A DNA stretch of 12,713 nucleotides from Jimgerdemannia flammicorona (taxonomy: Eukaryota > Mucoromycota > Endogonomycetes > Endogonales > Endogonaceae). Positions 1 to 8,161 of this stretch are shown here, piece by piece. Each line of letters starts with the position of its first letter. Position 1 is the first letter of the stretch. The stretch covers positions 1-12,713 of the forward strand of contig RBNI01005336.1 in NCBI GenBank assembly GCA_003990745.1. Reading direction: 5' to 3'. The notes beneath the pieces are model-generated. The model ran no database searches, was not told where the DNA came from, and worked only from the letters and a program-made list of their open reading frames with translations. Both the position numbers and the translations under genes were made by a program.

Positions 1-2464
1 CCCCCCCTCTCTTCTCTACACCCACACAACTTACCCTTCTCCGCCACCATCCCACTTCCCAACGTGTCTCTCTCTCCAGGTCCCGCAGGGATCTCATACG
101 CGCCATCCTCGACGCCCAACGCCGCCGCCGCCGCAGCCTGCTGCTGTTGCTGCTGCATTATCTGCATTGCCGACTCTTCGCGACTCTGTGCCCCCTGCTG
201 TTGGGACTGTGCATGCTTGACGCTGGAGAGGAGCGAGAGAACGTACTCTTCAAACCGGGCACGGAGGAAGTCGTCGGAGCCTGAGTACGAGTTTGTGGTG
301 GGTCTGGTGGGATCTGGAAGATAGGGAATAAAACACCAAGTGCTCTTCGTCACCCCATGGGTTTTCTACCCATCCTCGTCTCTTGACCTCACGATCTGTT
401 CTGTGTATAACACGCCGACCTCTATGCCCATGTACCTACCATTCACGTCCCACGTATCGTTCACGGTCTTGAAGATCTTATCCATCCATCGCCGGTCGGC
501 CATAGTCAATCCGACGAGGCTCGAGAGCCCCTGGTTGTAGAACTCGAGCGTACCTTGTTCCACCTGGTAGAAGCAGCACAGAGTTAGCAATACAATTCTA
601 CCCACCAACCCATCATATTCATGACGTATGACTCACATTGACCAGTACATCCACTCCAATCTCCGCTTTATGATGTAAAAAGATCTGGTTCGTTGTGCCG
701 ACGAGATATGCCGACGTAGTCGGGGCCGAGAGAATATCTATCTGCTGCAATGGCAGATAGGGTTGGAAGAAAGCGCCCTACGAAGCGGAATGAACAGCGT
801 GTTAAGCTCAGAGATCGCCCTTTGATCGTCTCGCCTGGCTTTCTGTCCCAACGCGTAACCTTCCGCTCACCTTCTGAAAGACGTACAGCGGCAACCCCAT
901 GTAGCTCAGCAGACTCTGCTTGTCGCCACTCTTGAGCTCGCGTGCCTCCGTGAGACGGAAGTTGTCGCGGGAGGTGTCGAGCTCAGGGGCACCCGAGTCC
1001 TGGAGGTGCCGAAGCAAGCCTGGGGTAGTTTTGGAACGGTCAGTCGGTCGGAAACAGATGACCGAGAGCGAATGTACGTTGGGAGAATGGTTTATGGCAT
1101 ACCAGGTATCAGCGATATCAGCGAGTACTGGAGCGTGCAAAGGCGCTCGACGGGATAACCATAAAATAGGATCTAGTTGGACGGTGATTGATAAAAAGTG
1201 GTTTCGGGCATGCATAGAAAGAGTTGGGGCGGTGTGGATTTGCATAGATAAAATATTTGATGATAAGAAATTAGGCTTTTCGATGTCGCTCCAATCAACA
1301 AGAAAATCATCGAGACTCAATCGATAGACAGAAACTCGTTGGCGTGGTTGGTTTCGTGAACATATGAATACAACGCACCCTCTTCTCTAGCAACAGCAGT
1401 TTGAGGAGCGTGAGCGTTTTTGACTTGAACTTGTGGACAAGCTCACGCAACGACGTGCCAATGTAGAGCGAAGCGTCGTCAATCTCTCCCGCCAGGACCG
1501 TGTTGAGGCTTGAGTAGAAACCCTGTGTGGATTTGAGAGGCATGGTGACAGTTAAACGATGACAGAACTTTGGAAAACTGATCATATCAGACGGTCAAAA
1601 CGGAAGCGAATGCAGGAATTCGTGCGGGCTACATACGTTCAGTATATCAGTATTCGTGAAGTCGCCCTGCGCAAACCATGCCGCTGTCACAACAGCGAGC
1701 TTCGCGCGGATGGGACCAAAGATGGGCTGGGTTATGAAGAAGGGTGAGTGAGTGTATGACGTGGCTACATGTTTTGGACAGCGAGACTTCGTGTACGTAC
1801 CTGTCGCGCAAGGACAACAACGGCCTTCTGGACGATTGTGCGCGTGAACTCGGGCGTCGTAACTTTCAGCTCCTATAATTGCAGTGTGCAGAAGTCGGGC
1901 GTAAAGGAAAGGACGAGCGAACACTGCACCACGCAAAATGACCAATCCGGAGAACTCAGGGCACTCATTGATGCTGGGTAGCAGGTTTGGGTACCTTGAC
2001 GGTGATCTGTCTGTTGCATGACACGCCGAACAAGGTCGTTTGTGCTACTGACCAACCTTGGACTGGGGGTAGATGGAAGTAGGCGAAGTCTTCGTCGCTT
2101 TGGTGGGCACCGTCTTCGTTATGGGAGCAGGCGAAACCGAATGAGACAATACCAGGGCACACCCAAGAAACTTGGACGATCATTCCAGAAATTCTCTTAT
2201 GGCAGCTTGCATCAACAGACCAGCGATTTAAAGCGTACCAGGAAGCGCCAAGAATGGTAAGAAACTCCATTCCTCCGGAAGGTCGAGTTTGGAGAGGGTG
2301 GTCTGGGGTTTCTGGTCGGGCAAAGGTGGGTCACAAAACTCAAGGATGGGGCCGAAGGCGTGGTGGAATCCAACGACGAGTATTGCGGCGATGGGGTTAT
2401 GTGCGTTTGTGTCAATGGAAGAAGAGGCGGGGTGCGAGAGCTGAGGAGGTGTCGAGTCAAGCAT
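1..2464 (-). CDS. AVL9: AVL9 family late secretory pathway protein (DENN-type), 3' end outside window
   Basis: Avl9 proteins belong to the DENN-related trafficking factors and act in exocytic transport from the Golgi; that role is family knowledge. I read ten exons, in transcript order: 2464-2239, 2113-1995, 1872-1801, 1726-1637, 1522-1379, 1172-1103, 1019-871, 777-637, 563-440 and 313-35, with a GTAAGT donor at 34 leading off the window. All nine internal introns (73-206 nt) are GT-AG and all phases join, giving 471 codons. Family blocks appear in the right order: ILVVGFHHAFGPILEF, LPEEWSFLPFLALPDGAH, TLFGVSCNRQI, IVQKAVVVLAR, LYIGTSLRELVHKFKSK, LLLLEKRILFYGYPVERLC, QYSLISLIPGLL, YMGLPLYVFQK and YLVGTTNQIF. 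The start ATG at 2464 has A at -3 and follows a C/T-rich leader. Exon 313-35 carries a Q-rich then A-rich low-complexity tract. The stop codon is not in the window. Confidence 0.93.
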
Positions 2465-2633
2465 TTTCTTTGAATAGATGGAGCGGGGGGAGGGAGGAGA
2501 GGAATGGGGAGATAAAGACGCTGCAGCAAGGTCTTAGTGTGTGTCAGGGTGACGTCACATTACAGTTATATTGCAAAATCCGCCAGTCACGCTCACTCAC
2601 TCCCTCCCTTCTACCCTTTCTCTGCTCTCTGCC
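2465..2633. promoter_or_regulatory. Bidirectional promoter between AVL9 and the DUF202 gene, with a CRE palindrome
   Basis: The two divergent start codons lie 169 bp apart, so the interval must hold both core promoters. A perfect CRE palindrome TGACGTCA, a bZIP (ATF/CREB-type) site, lies at 2550-2557 near the middle. Each start codon is preceded on its own coding strand by a pyrimidine-rich stretch (about 2470-2520 read on the minus strand, 2588-2633 on the plus strand), as is common at fungal transcription starts. No clear TATA box is visible. Co-regulation of the two genes through the CRE is an inference. Confidence 0.6.
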
Positions 2634-3112
2634 ATGAGGTTGAACGCCCAACTTCACCGCGAGGAGACTCTCATACGTGGTCACCGCAAGCAGAGCGTCA
2701 TGCTCACTGACGCTGAGCTGCTCGAGATTCGAGGCATGCATACCGAACCACCTGCTCTTGTTCGAAAACCCATCTGCAACTGCAACCCCTAACTTGACAC
2801 TCTATACCCTTCACAGCCCGCCAGCGCACCTTCGAGGGCGCCTACTGGCGCACGGCTCTCGCCTCTTTCTCCACAGGCCTCCTCGTCCTCAAGATCTTCA
2901 CCCGAGAGTTCTACCGCATCGGCATCACGTTCTTCGTGTTCGGCGCCGCAATGCTCGCCATCGCTGTGTGGAGGCGCCACACCGCTGGTGATGTCTTCAA
3001 CCTCAACGCCCCTTTCAAGACCGGTGGGAACTGGGTCCTCCTCACCACTGTAGTTACCCTTGCTACCTACATCTTCCTGTGGACCCTGCTGTGGGACCTG
3101 GAAGGGAAGTAA
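2634..3112 (+). CDS. Small DUF202-domain membrane protein
   Basis: Two exons, 2634-2733 and 2817-3112, give 131 residues. The conserved DUF202 opening is formed across the junction as EIRARQRTFEGAYWRTAL and is followed by three hydrophobic helices: roughly residues 44-60, 67-84 (IGITFFVFGAAMLAIAVW) and 106-126 (a WVLLTTVVTLATYIFLW-type segment). DUF202 proteins are small integral membrane proteins; a related fold occurs in the VTC1 subunit of the vacuolar polyphosphate complex, but the short length and lack of an SPX domain give no specific function here. The intron (2734-2816, 83 nt) starts GCATGC, so it is a GC-AG intron, and has a CTAAC branch-like motif before the CAG acceptor. Without splicing the frame runs to a stop at 2790 and loses the whole domain. 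The gene is divergent from AVL9. Confidence 0.85.
2734..2816 (+). other. GC-AG intron of the DUF202 gene
   Basis: The exon ends ...ATTCGAG and the intron begins GCATGC. It ends CTTCACAG, preceded by CTAAC about 20 bases upstream. This is the only boundary that yields the conserved EIRARQRTF junction in the correct phase 1. A GT donor at 2682 (G|GTCACC) is also in phase 1 but would delete the 17 residues before the DUF202 motif. Confidence 0.65.
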
Positions 3113-4118
3113 ACAGTCAAGATCGCTTTTTGTGTGATGACTAGTAAATTTTGCAAAACCCATCCACGGTCGTATTTTGCAAAACCCATCCACGGTCGTA
3201 TTCTGTACCATACCAATAGGCCGTCCCAAGACTTTTTTCTTTTTCTTTTTTCTTTTCCCCTCGACCACGCTGGTAGAACCACAAGAATGTAATTACGTAA
3301 TCACGCCATCTCCCAGATATCCTTATTGGGCGATCCGAATGATCGGATCCTTACCTGGCAAACGACACAGGCGAAGACAGTGATGTAGATATATTCAAAA
3401 CATTATGTATCGTAGTTACACGAACGGCCATTGATCTTGCAGCCTGCGCAAATATATCTTACCTGTGCAGTTCATGTACATTATTGATTGTCTTGTAACT
3501 CACAATATAATTTTCGTTTTACCCGTTTATGTTAGCAAAGAAGCAATCTATCAATCTAAGCGTAAACCCCAACAATCACGGACCGACTCTGTGCTTTGAA
3601 TCCCAATGGCGGAGAGGAACATGCCACAATAGTGGCGACAATGACGAGGTGACGTTGGGCCTTTTTTCTGCGTAAGCGCAGAGAACCTAGGTCCTGTCGG
3701 CTGGGAGGATGGGCCAAGATGTTTCGTCATCTCATAACTTGTATAATCCACCTTGCACGTCCTCCTCCTCATGTACTGGGTTCTTTCAATTGAACGCGGG
3801 ATGTGGTGTTTCCTGCCATTTTCGGGGGTTCGTTCGATTCCGTTTCCGTTCCGAACGTGCTCAGCCATCTCGCCGATTTTGCTCAGGTGATATGTTTTCT
3901 TTCCCCGCGATGTCAAGCACAGAATCTGGAATTCATGTCAATGTTGGCTTTTTCATTAGCCACCCAACAATATGGAAAGCTGCTGTCATCGCCAACGCAA
4001 TTGGAAATGGTTTATTTAACATTTCGCGGAAGGTTTGTCAAAGTTATCTTACTCGTGATTGTAAGCAAAGGCCTAATTATATTTCGGAGAGAAAACCTGT
4101 ATTCGTTCTCTGCGGATA
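3113..4118. other. Intergenic region between DUF202 gene and secreted protein gene
   Basis: About 1 kb without a supportable gene. It contains a 26-bp perfect tandem duplication (3148-3199), a T-rich pyrimidine tract (about 3232-3257), a 10-bp palindrome ATTACGTAAT (3292-3301) that includes the Yap/Pap1-type bZIP site TTACGTAA, and a short inverted repeat GATCCGA/TCGGATC (3332-3338 and 3343-3349). Small reading frames here on both strands show no family motif. The two flanking genes converge, so both 3' ends must lie in this interval. Confidence 0.6.
3148..3199. repeat. 26-bp perfect tandem duplication
   Basis: Two exact head-to-tail copies, 3148-3173 and 3174-3199, each starting ATTTTGCAAAACCCATCC. 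They lie 36 bp after the DUF202 stop codon, so they are probably in its 3' UTR or terminator region. Confidence 0.9.
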
Positions 4119-4955
4119 TCAAAATTCAATGATAGACTTCCTGACGTTATCCAAAGCTGTCTCCAATACCCCTCCACTAGCCACCAATTTTTCGACCCCC
4201 TGCGCCATATGCCCTAACACAACTTTCAGGCGCTCAAGCTCCGAGGCCGTCAACCTCTTCCCATTGGGATCACAATACTCGTTCATGTAAACCAGATACG
4301 TCCTCAATCCATCCAGCCCTTCAACAACAGCCTTGCAATCCGCGAGGGACTGAGGCAGGTAGGCAATTATATCATGGTCGCTACCGTGATAGGTGATCGG
4401 GTAAATGGAGTCCGACTTGGGCAGGGAGGCCATGGTAGCGACGACGGTGCCGATGGTATCGATGTTGAGGATCAGAGTCTGGGAGACCTCGACGACCTTG
4501 CTGGTGGACCGAACGGCGGCACGGATGGAGACGGCGACCTCGGCCAGCTCCGGGTACTTCGTGGCGAAGGATTCGAGCATGCCGACAATGTCGATCACGT
4601 TCTCGACGAGGTGGCTCGCCGCGGTGACGAAGTTCCTGATCTGGGGGATGGCCAAAGAGAAGACGTGCTTGGCGGGGAGGTAATTGAACACGTTGGTTGT
4701 GAGCTTGCGGCCAGTAAAGGTCGCATAGCCTTTGACGACAGTGTGGAGCACACGGCCGGCAGCGTAGAAGTTGGTCGAGGTTTTGTAGAGGGCGTCGATG
4801 TCCTTGTTCGTCGTCGTGATGAGGGACGGAACGTTTTCGCAGACGGAGAAGGTGTTGGTGTGGTGGTAGGAAGTATTGGTGTGGTGGTAGGAAGTGTCGC
4901 CGAGGGCAACGGAGGCGGAAGCGCAGAGCGCGAGGATGGGGAGGATGAATTTCAT
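4119..4955 (-). CDS. Secreted protein of unknown function with HH-containing repeat
   Basis: A single uninterrupted frame of 278 residues on the minus strand. The N-terminus is a standard signal peptide (K at position 2, hydrophobic core ILPILALCASASVALG, likely cleavage after about residue 19). It is followed by two tandem copies of TSYHHTN (about residues 21-34), then an Ala/Val/Leu-rich, mostly helical region with no further membrane segment, and three Cys in the mature part (FSVCEN, ADCKAV, EYCDPN). No family is recognised; the helical secreted layout is loosely like HsbA-type surface proteins, but no diagnostic motif supports that. The start context is CACAATG, a TATTTAAAA element lies at 5006-4998 and a CACGTG E-box at 5184-5189. 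CpG-rich codons match the left-hand genes. Likely a secreted or cell-wall-associated protein. Confidence 0.75.
   Translation of the reverse strand: MKFILPILALCASASVALGDTSYHHTNTSYHHTNTFSVCENVPSLITTTNKDIDALYKTSTNFYAAGRVLHTVVKGYATFTGRKLTTNVFNYLPAKHVFSLAIPQIRNFVTAASHLVENVIDIVGMLESFATKYPELAEVAVSIRAAVRSTSKVVEVSQTLILNIDTIGTVVATMASLPKSDSIYPITYHGSDHDIIAYLPQSLADCKAVVEGLDGLRTYLVYMNEYCDPNGKRLTASELERLKVVLGHMAQGVEKLVASGGVLETALDNVRKSIIEF
4855..4896. repeat. 21-bp in-frame tandem duplication inside the secreted protein gene
   Basis: Units 4855-4875 and 4876-4896 differ only at the last base. They encode the doubled TSYHHTN heptapeptide immediately after the predicted signal peptide. A 21-bp unit keeps frame, so copy number could vary between strains without destroying the protein. 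Confidence 0.85.
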
Positions 4956-5260
4956 TGTGTGGATGTGTTGAATTCAGATAGGTGGGGCTACCTTGGATTT
5001 TAAATATCGAAAATTTGTCCCCTTTGCATTGTTTGTTGGCTCGCGTCCAGACCGAAGCGTCATGAAATTATTTCTGAGCCTGGCTCAGCCTCAGCTCTAA
5101 AAGGGATGTAGTTTTAAAGCCACCAAGATACATCACATATGATTTAATTATCGTCCATCGCTCGTCGCATGGGAAGATTTACCCACGTGTTGAACCTGTC
5201 ATTTCCATGCACGCCATGGTTATTCTGGGAGGGAGGGGGTAGGGTCATGCTGTAATGATA
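4956..5260 (-). promoter_or_regulatory. Upstream region of the secreted protein gene
   Basis: Read on the minus strand, a TATTTAAAA element (5006-4998) lies about 45 bp before the start codon, and a perfect CACGTG palindrome (5184-5189), a bHLH-type E-box, lies about 230 bp upstream. Both matches are short and their use is inferred. Confidence 0.35.
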
Positions 5261-5690
5261 ATTTCACGTTGTGAGGAGGCCGATGGACAATGTCTGCTGT
5301 CTAATTATTTGCTTTCATGTACTGATGGCTTGGACTACCTCGCACGTCAAACTTTCTTTGCGCGTCGTGCCACCCCATTGACCAGCACTGCGTGAACAGC
5401 ATTAATTAAACTATGCAAGTTCTTACGGAATGAAATAGAAGTAGTGTCGTAGGTTTGACAGTAATTGTATTTGTATGTTGCTACCGTGTCCCACTACTAT
5501 CCCGATTCCTGCATGATGTGAGGCGTAAATTTTTTTATTACCATTGTTGTGGTTGCTAGGTCAATCAAATTGTGAGCGGACCGCATCGCCTCCGAGGCTC
5601 CTGCACCTCGCGCCGCATCCGGGGATGATATCATAGCACCTGCACCGCTGAGATCGTGTTTCACATTGAGTCATGTTGAGCTCGGTGAGA
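5261..5690. other. Intergenic stretch without recognisable content
   Basis: No reading frame longer than about 60 codons, repeat array or RNA gene signature is seen. Base composition is moderately AT-rich with normal CpG occurrence (a CpG-rich patch at 5578-5622). Confidence 0.5.
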
Positions 5691-5693
5691 AAT

Positions 5694-5945
5694 TCAGGAG
5701 GTCGAGGGACGGACGGCTCCAAGATGTTGTTGTAGGGTCCTTTTCAGGACAATATTTTTGCAACCAAGCAAGGATGATTCTCGCATGTTGCGGAAGACGG
5801 GGATCTCAAGCAGACGCTCGAGGTCGCAATTGTCAATGGCAGTGCCGTCAAAAGTGAGCTTGCAGACAGACATGGGTGGCAATTGCGAATCGAGAATGTT
5901 GATCAAGATGTAGATTGGGTAGTATAGTCGGCCATGGCGGGGCAA
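5694..5945 (-). pseudogene. Possible fragment of a leucine-rich-repeat (F-box type) protein
   Basis: The minus-strand frame gives 83 residues. The central part (LTFDGTAIDNCDLERLLEIP followed by VFRNMRESSLLGCK) resembles the LRR units of fungal F-box proteins, with the usual alternation of a leucine strand, a DLERLL-type helix and a following strand. There is no F-box or other LRR around it, and the frame closes at 5694, so if real it is a fragment. The fragment lies close to the boundary of the transposon-rich, CpG-poor DNA, which fits erosion of a gene at that edge. Recognition is by pattern only. Confidence 0.3.
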
Positions 5946-6180
5946 TTTCTAGCCATATTTTGGGGTTCACAGTGGCGACGGACATAACACTAGTGGATGA
6001 GAGGGAAGGGATGCAACTCGGATGGCTCCATAATCAAATATGGGATCCAAAAAATAAAAAGGGTTTATGTCAAAAAACTTTTGGCAATGCTCTTGCCTCT
6101 GCCATGATGGCCATACTCTACCAATGGTTTGGGTGTTATCTCGATTATAGGGATGCAATTCCAAGTCTAAAAATCTTGTA
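5946..6180. other. Transition zone between gene compartment and CpG-poor DNA
   Basis: CpG still occurs here (near 5971, 6020 and 6142), but no gene is supported. Short frames on both strands have no family features. The last CpG before the repeat block is near 6142. Confidence 0.4.
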
Positions 6181-6690
6181 TATTTGATACCAACCTTTGT
6201 AATGAATCTTCTGACAGAGTTGTATCAAGTAATAAATGCATGTTACAAAGAACTACTAAGAATCAATGTATGCTGTAATATTATAGATAGTATTTAGTTA
6301 ATATAAATGACCATTTTTATATTCTTACTGATGGAAAAATATAAAATATCAATATATATTTACTCTTTCTGATTGATTGGAATTAATGAAAATCTGATCT
6401 TAAGAGAATTAGTACTTTGTTTAAGCAATTTGATGGGATTTTTTCTCAGAAGAGAAAAAAAAGTATATATTAAAGATTATAAGTTAGTTGGATAACTATT
6501 GAGTATCACATCTGATAAAATAGAAAAAGATAAAATAAAAAAAAAATAAAAAAATAAATAGACTCTAATAACATATGCAGATTATTAAATATAAAATTTT
6601 AAATATATACTATTCAATATACTTATTTATTATAATATTATTTAGCTACTTAGGAGAATTTAGATAATGTCTTATTAGCTGATTTGCAGC
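6181..6690. other. AT-rich, CpG-free non-coding DNA
   Basis: No CpG dinucleotide occurs in this stretch and composition is dominated by A and T, including an A/T homopolymer-like patch at about 6530-6560. Two inverted repeats interleave at its left end: TTGATACCAAC (6184-6194) with GTTGTATCAA (6219-6228), and CTTTGTAA (6195-6202) with TTACAAAG (6243-6250). No protein motif was found. It may be older decayed transposon sequence. Confidence 0.45.
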
Positions 6691-6760
6691 TAGTGCTTGC
6701 AAAAACCAAATTAAGTTGAATTGACTCTCAATTCAATTTAATACAAACCAAATCAAGGCT

Positions 6761-6959
6761 CAATTTGATTTAACTTTTATTTAATTTGACTTTTATTCAG
6801 TTTGGCTTTTGTTCGATTTGATTTAGCTTTCATTTGATTTTACCTTTATTCAATTTAACTTTCATTTAATTTGACTTTCATTTGATTCAACTTTCATTTG
6901 ATTCAACTTTCATTTAGTTGGCTTTTGTTTGATTTGATTTAGCTTTCATTCAACTTTCA
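6761..6959. repeat. 16-bp-period minisatellite, subterminal to the hAT remnant
   Basis: About eleven imperfect units with consensus near AATTTGACTTTCATTT follow one another with a period of 16 (some units extended to 21). The last copies are the most alike (GATTCAACTTTCATTT twice). The array holds the only CpG of the AT-rich block, at 6814-6815. Confidence 0.8.
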
Positions 6960-6969
6960 GAATCATATG

Positions 6970-7075
6970 CTTTAAGGATACCTGAATTGAATTGATTTGA
7001 TTTGGTTCTAAACTCAAATTGAATTGATTCAATTTAGTTCCAAATCCAAATCAAATTGATTCAATTTGATATACA
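6970..7075. repeat. Palindromic AATTGATTCAATTT repeats
   Basis: The self-complementary type motif AATTGATTCAATTT occurs twice here within larger AAATTGA/TCAATTT blocks, and related inverted copies (AATTCAATTTAATAC) lie before the minisatellite at about 6729-6745. This forms an inverted, hairpin-prone surround for the 16-bp array and fits hAT subterminal structure. Confidence 0.55.
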
Positions 7076-7133
7076 TGCTACCCACACACTATGCTACTCA
7101 CAATAAACACTCTCTTCTAATATATTAACCATA

Positions 7134-8083
7134 TCAGAGGGACTGTTTTCACCACCACCACTATTACTTATGGAAGATATTAGAGCAGCCTTAGTGTCAG
7201 TAGATACAACTTCAATAAGTGTAAGTATAACCTTGTTATAACAATCTAGTACAGAGAGAAGAAAAGAAAAAAAAAAAGAAAAACCACATAAACACTTTGA
7301 GATCCAGAAAGAATTTACAAAGATAGATAAAAATAGTAAAACTAGAGTGAAATGCAATCACTGTTCAGTAATATATAAATTTATAGATAGTTCAACAACA
7401 AATATATAGAACCATTTTACTTGGAGCCATAAAGTTAAACAAGCAGGAGTAATGGATTTATTTCTTTCACAAGTATTATTAATTTACTTTTTTTTTTATT
7501 TTTTTTTATTTTTTTTTTCTATTTTATTCATTATTACTTAAAATTTTCTTATTATAATAATAGCCAAAATTCAATACATAATTATTTCAAGAGAAGTTTA
7601 TTTGCTGGATTATTCAGAATAATCAGCCTTTTACAGTTGTTGAGAATTTAAAACTGAGAGATATTTTTCACCTTTTGAAATTGGATATTACTATTCCTTC
7701 TGCTGGAATAATTCAAAATAAAATTAGATCAACTTTTAAACAAAGTTAAAATACTATCAAAATTAAACTATAGATAAATCTTAATAGTTCAAATCTTAAT
7801 TCAAATAATCTAAATTTAATTTAATTCTAATAATCTTAATCTTATTTAATTTATTAGAAACTAAAATATATCAGATCAAATATCCTTCACTCTTGATATA
7901 TGGATATCACTAAATATACATATATTTCTTGAAATTAATATACATTGGATCTATTAGGATTGACAACTCAATTCTATATTGATTGATTTTATTGAGCTAT
8001 CAGGATCTCACTTAGATGAAAATCTTACTGATATCTTCTTGAAGTATATTAAAGACTTTAGTATACAGATAAAGGTATATATG
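7134..8083 (+). pseudogene. hAT transposase pseudogene with BED zinc finger
   Basis: Three homologous blocks lie in order but in three frames. Block 1 (7134-7430) has a basic K-rich stretch and a BED finger: aromatic HF (7293), KCNHC cysteines at 7353-7355 and 7362-7364, and histidines at 7413 and 7428 (H-x4-H). It is broken by TAA at 7239 and TAG at 7407. Block 2 (7585-7773), with QPFTVVENLKLRDIF and ITIPSAG, matches the pre-catalytic part of hAT transposases and is broken by TAA 7747 and TAG 7771. Block 3 (7877-8083) has FTLDIW, which in hAT enzymes carries the first catalytic Asp (7895-7897), then HWI, LIDFIELSGSH and DENLTDIF, with TAG 7955 and TGA 7961. Long T tracts at about 7490-7535 separate blocks 1 and 2. 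The later catalytic residues and dimerisation domain are absent. It cannot make an active enzyme. Confidence 0.85.
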
Positions 8084-8098
8084 TAAGTGCATAACTCT

Positions 8099-8161
8099 AA
8101 GCCACTGAAATCACATGTCACCCTCTGAACAAGCCACTGAAATCACATGCGACCTCTAAAC
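8099..8161. repeat. 32/31-bp tandem duplication at the junction of two elements
   Basis: Units 8099-8130 and 8131-8161 share AAGCCACTGAAATCACATG and a similar tail (CACCCTCTGAAC versus CGACCTCTAAAC). The pair sits just after the last recognisable hAT codon and overlaps the start of the following long frame. Confidence 0.8.

Larger units (their letters stand above)
6690..8083 (+). mobile_element. hAT-family DNA transposon remnant, right part missing
   Basis: The span combines a candidate terminal sequence (TAGTGCTTGCAAAAACC, beginning near 6691), subterminal AATTTGAC/GATTCAAC-type repeats (6761-7075) and a decayed transposase (about 7134-8083) in plus orientation. Repetitive subterminal DNA followed by a BED zinc finger and the LDIW block is the ordinary layout of hAT elements. 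The element ends abruptly near 8083, before the rest of the catalytic domain and the C-terminal dimerisation region, and no right terminal inverted repeat is present in the window. The left terminus and any 8-bp target duplication are not proven. Confidence 0.7.

Noticed and set aside
808..1320. 170-codon minus-strand frame read as a single gene
   Set aside because: It runs through two AVL9 introns (1378-1173 and 1102-1020) and out of frame through exon 1172-1103; only 1019-871 is coding in that register.
2682..2816. GT-AG alternative for the DUF202 intron
   Set aside because: It is in phase but has a weak donor (GTCACC) and removes the LTDAELLEIR lead-in that precedes the DUF202 motif, so the GC donor was preferred; it is not excluded.
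3709..4290. 193-codon plus-strand frame
   Set aside because: No family motif and no start context, and its 3' part overlaps the real minus-strand gene.
4374..5003. 209-codon plus-strand frame opposite the secreted protein gene
   Set aside because: It is the antisense shadow of the 278-residue gene. Its Gly/Asp/Val-rich composition has no motif, whereas the minus frame has a start context, signal peptide and stop.
5915..6187. 90-codon plus-strand frame across the compartment boundary
   Set aside because: No motif, no splice or start context, and mixed composition on both sides of the CpG boundary; probably chance.
7094..7357. 87-codon minus-strand frame with hydrophobic N-terminus
   Set aside because: It is antisense to the hAT BED finger block, which has clear conserved residues on the plus strand.
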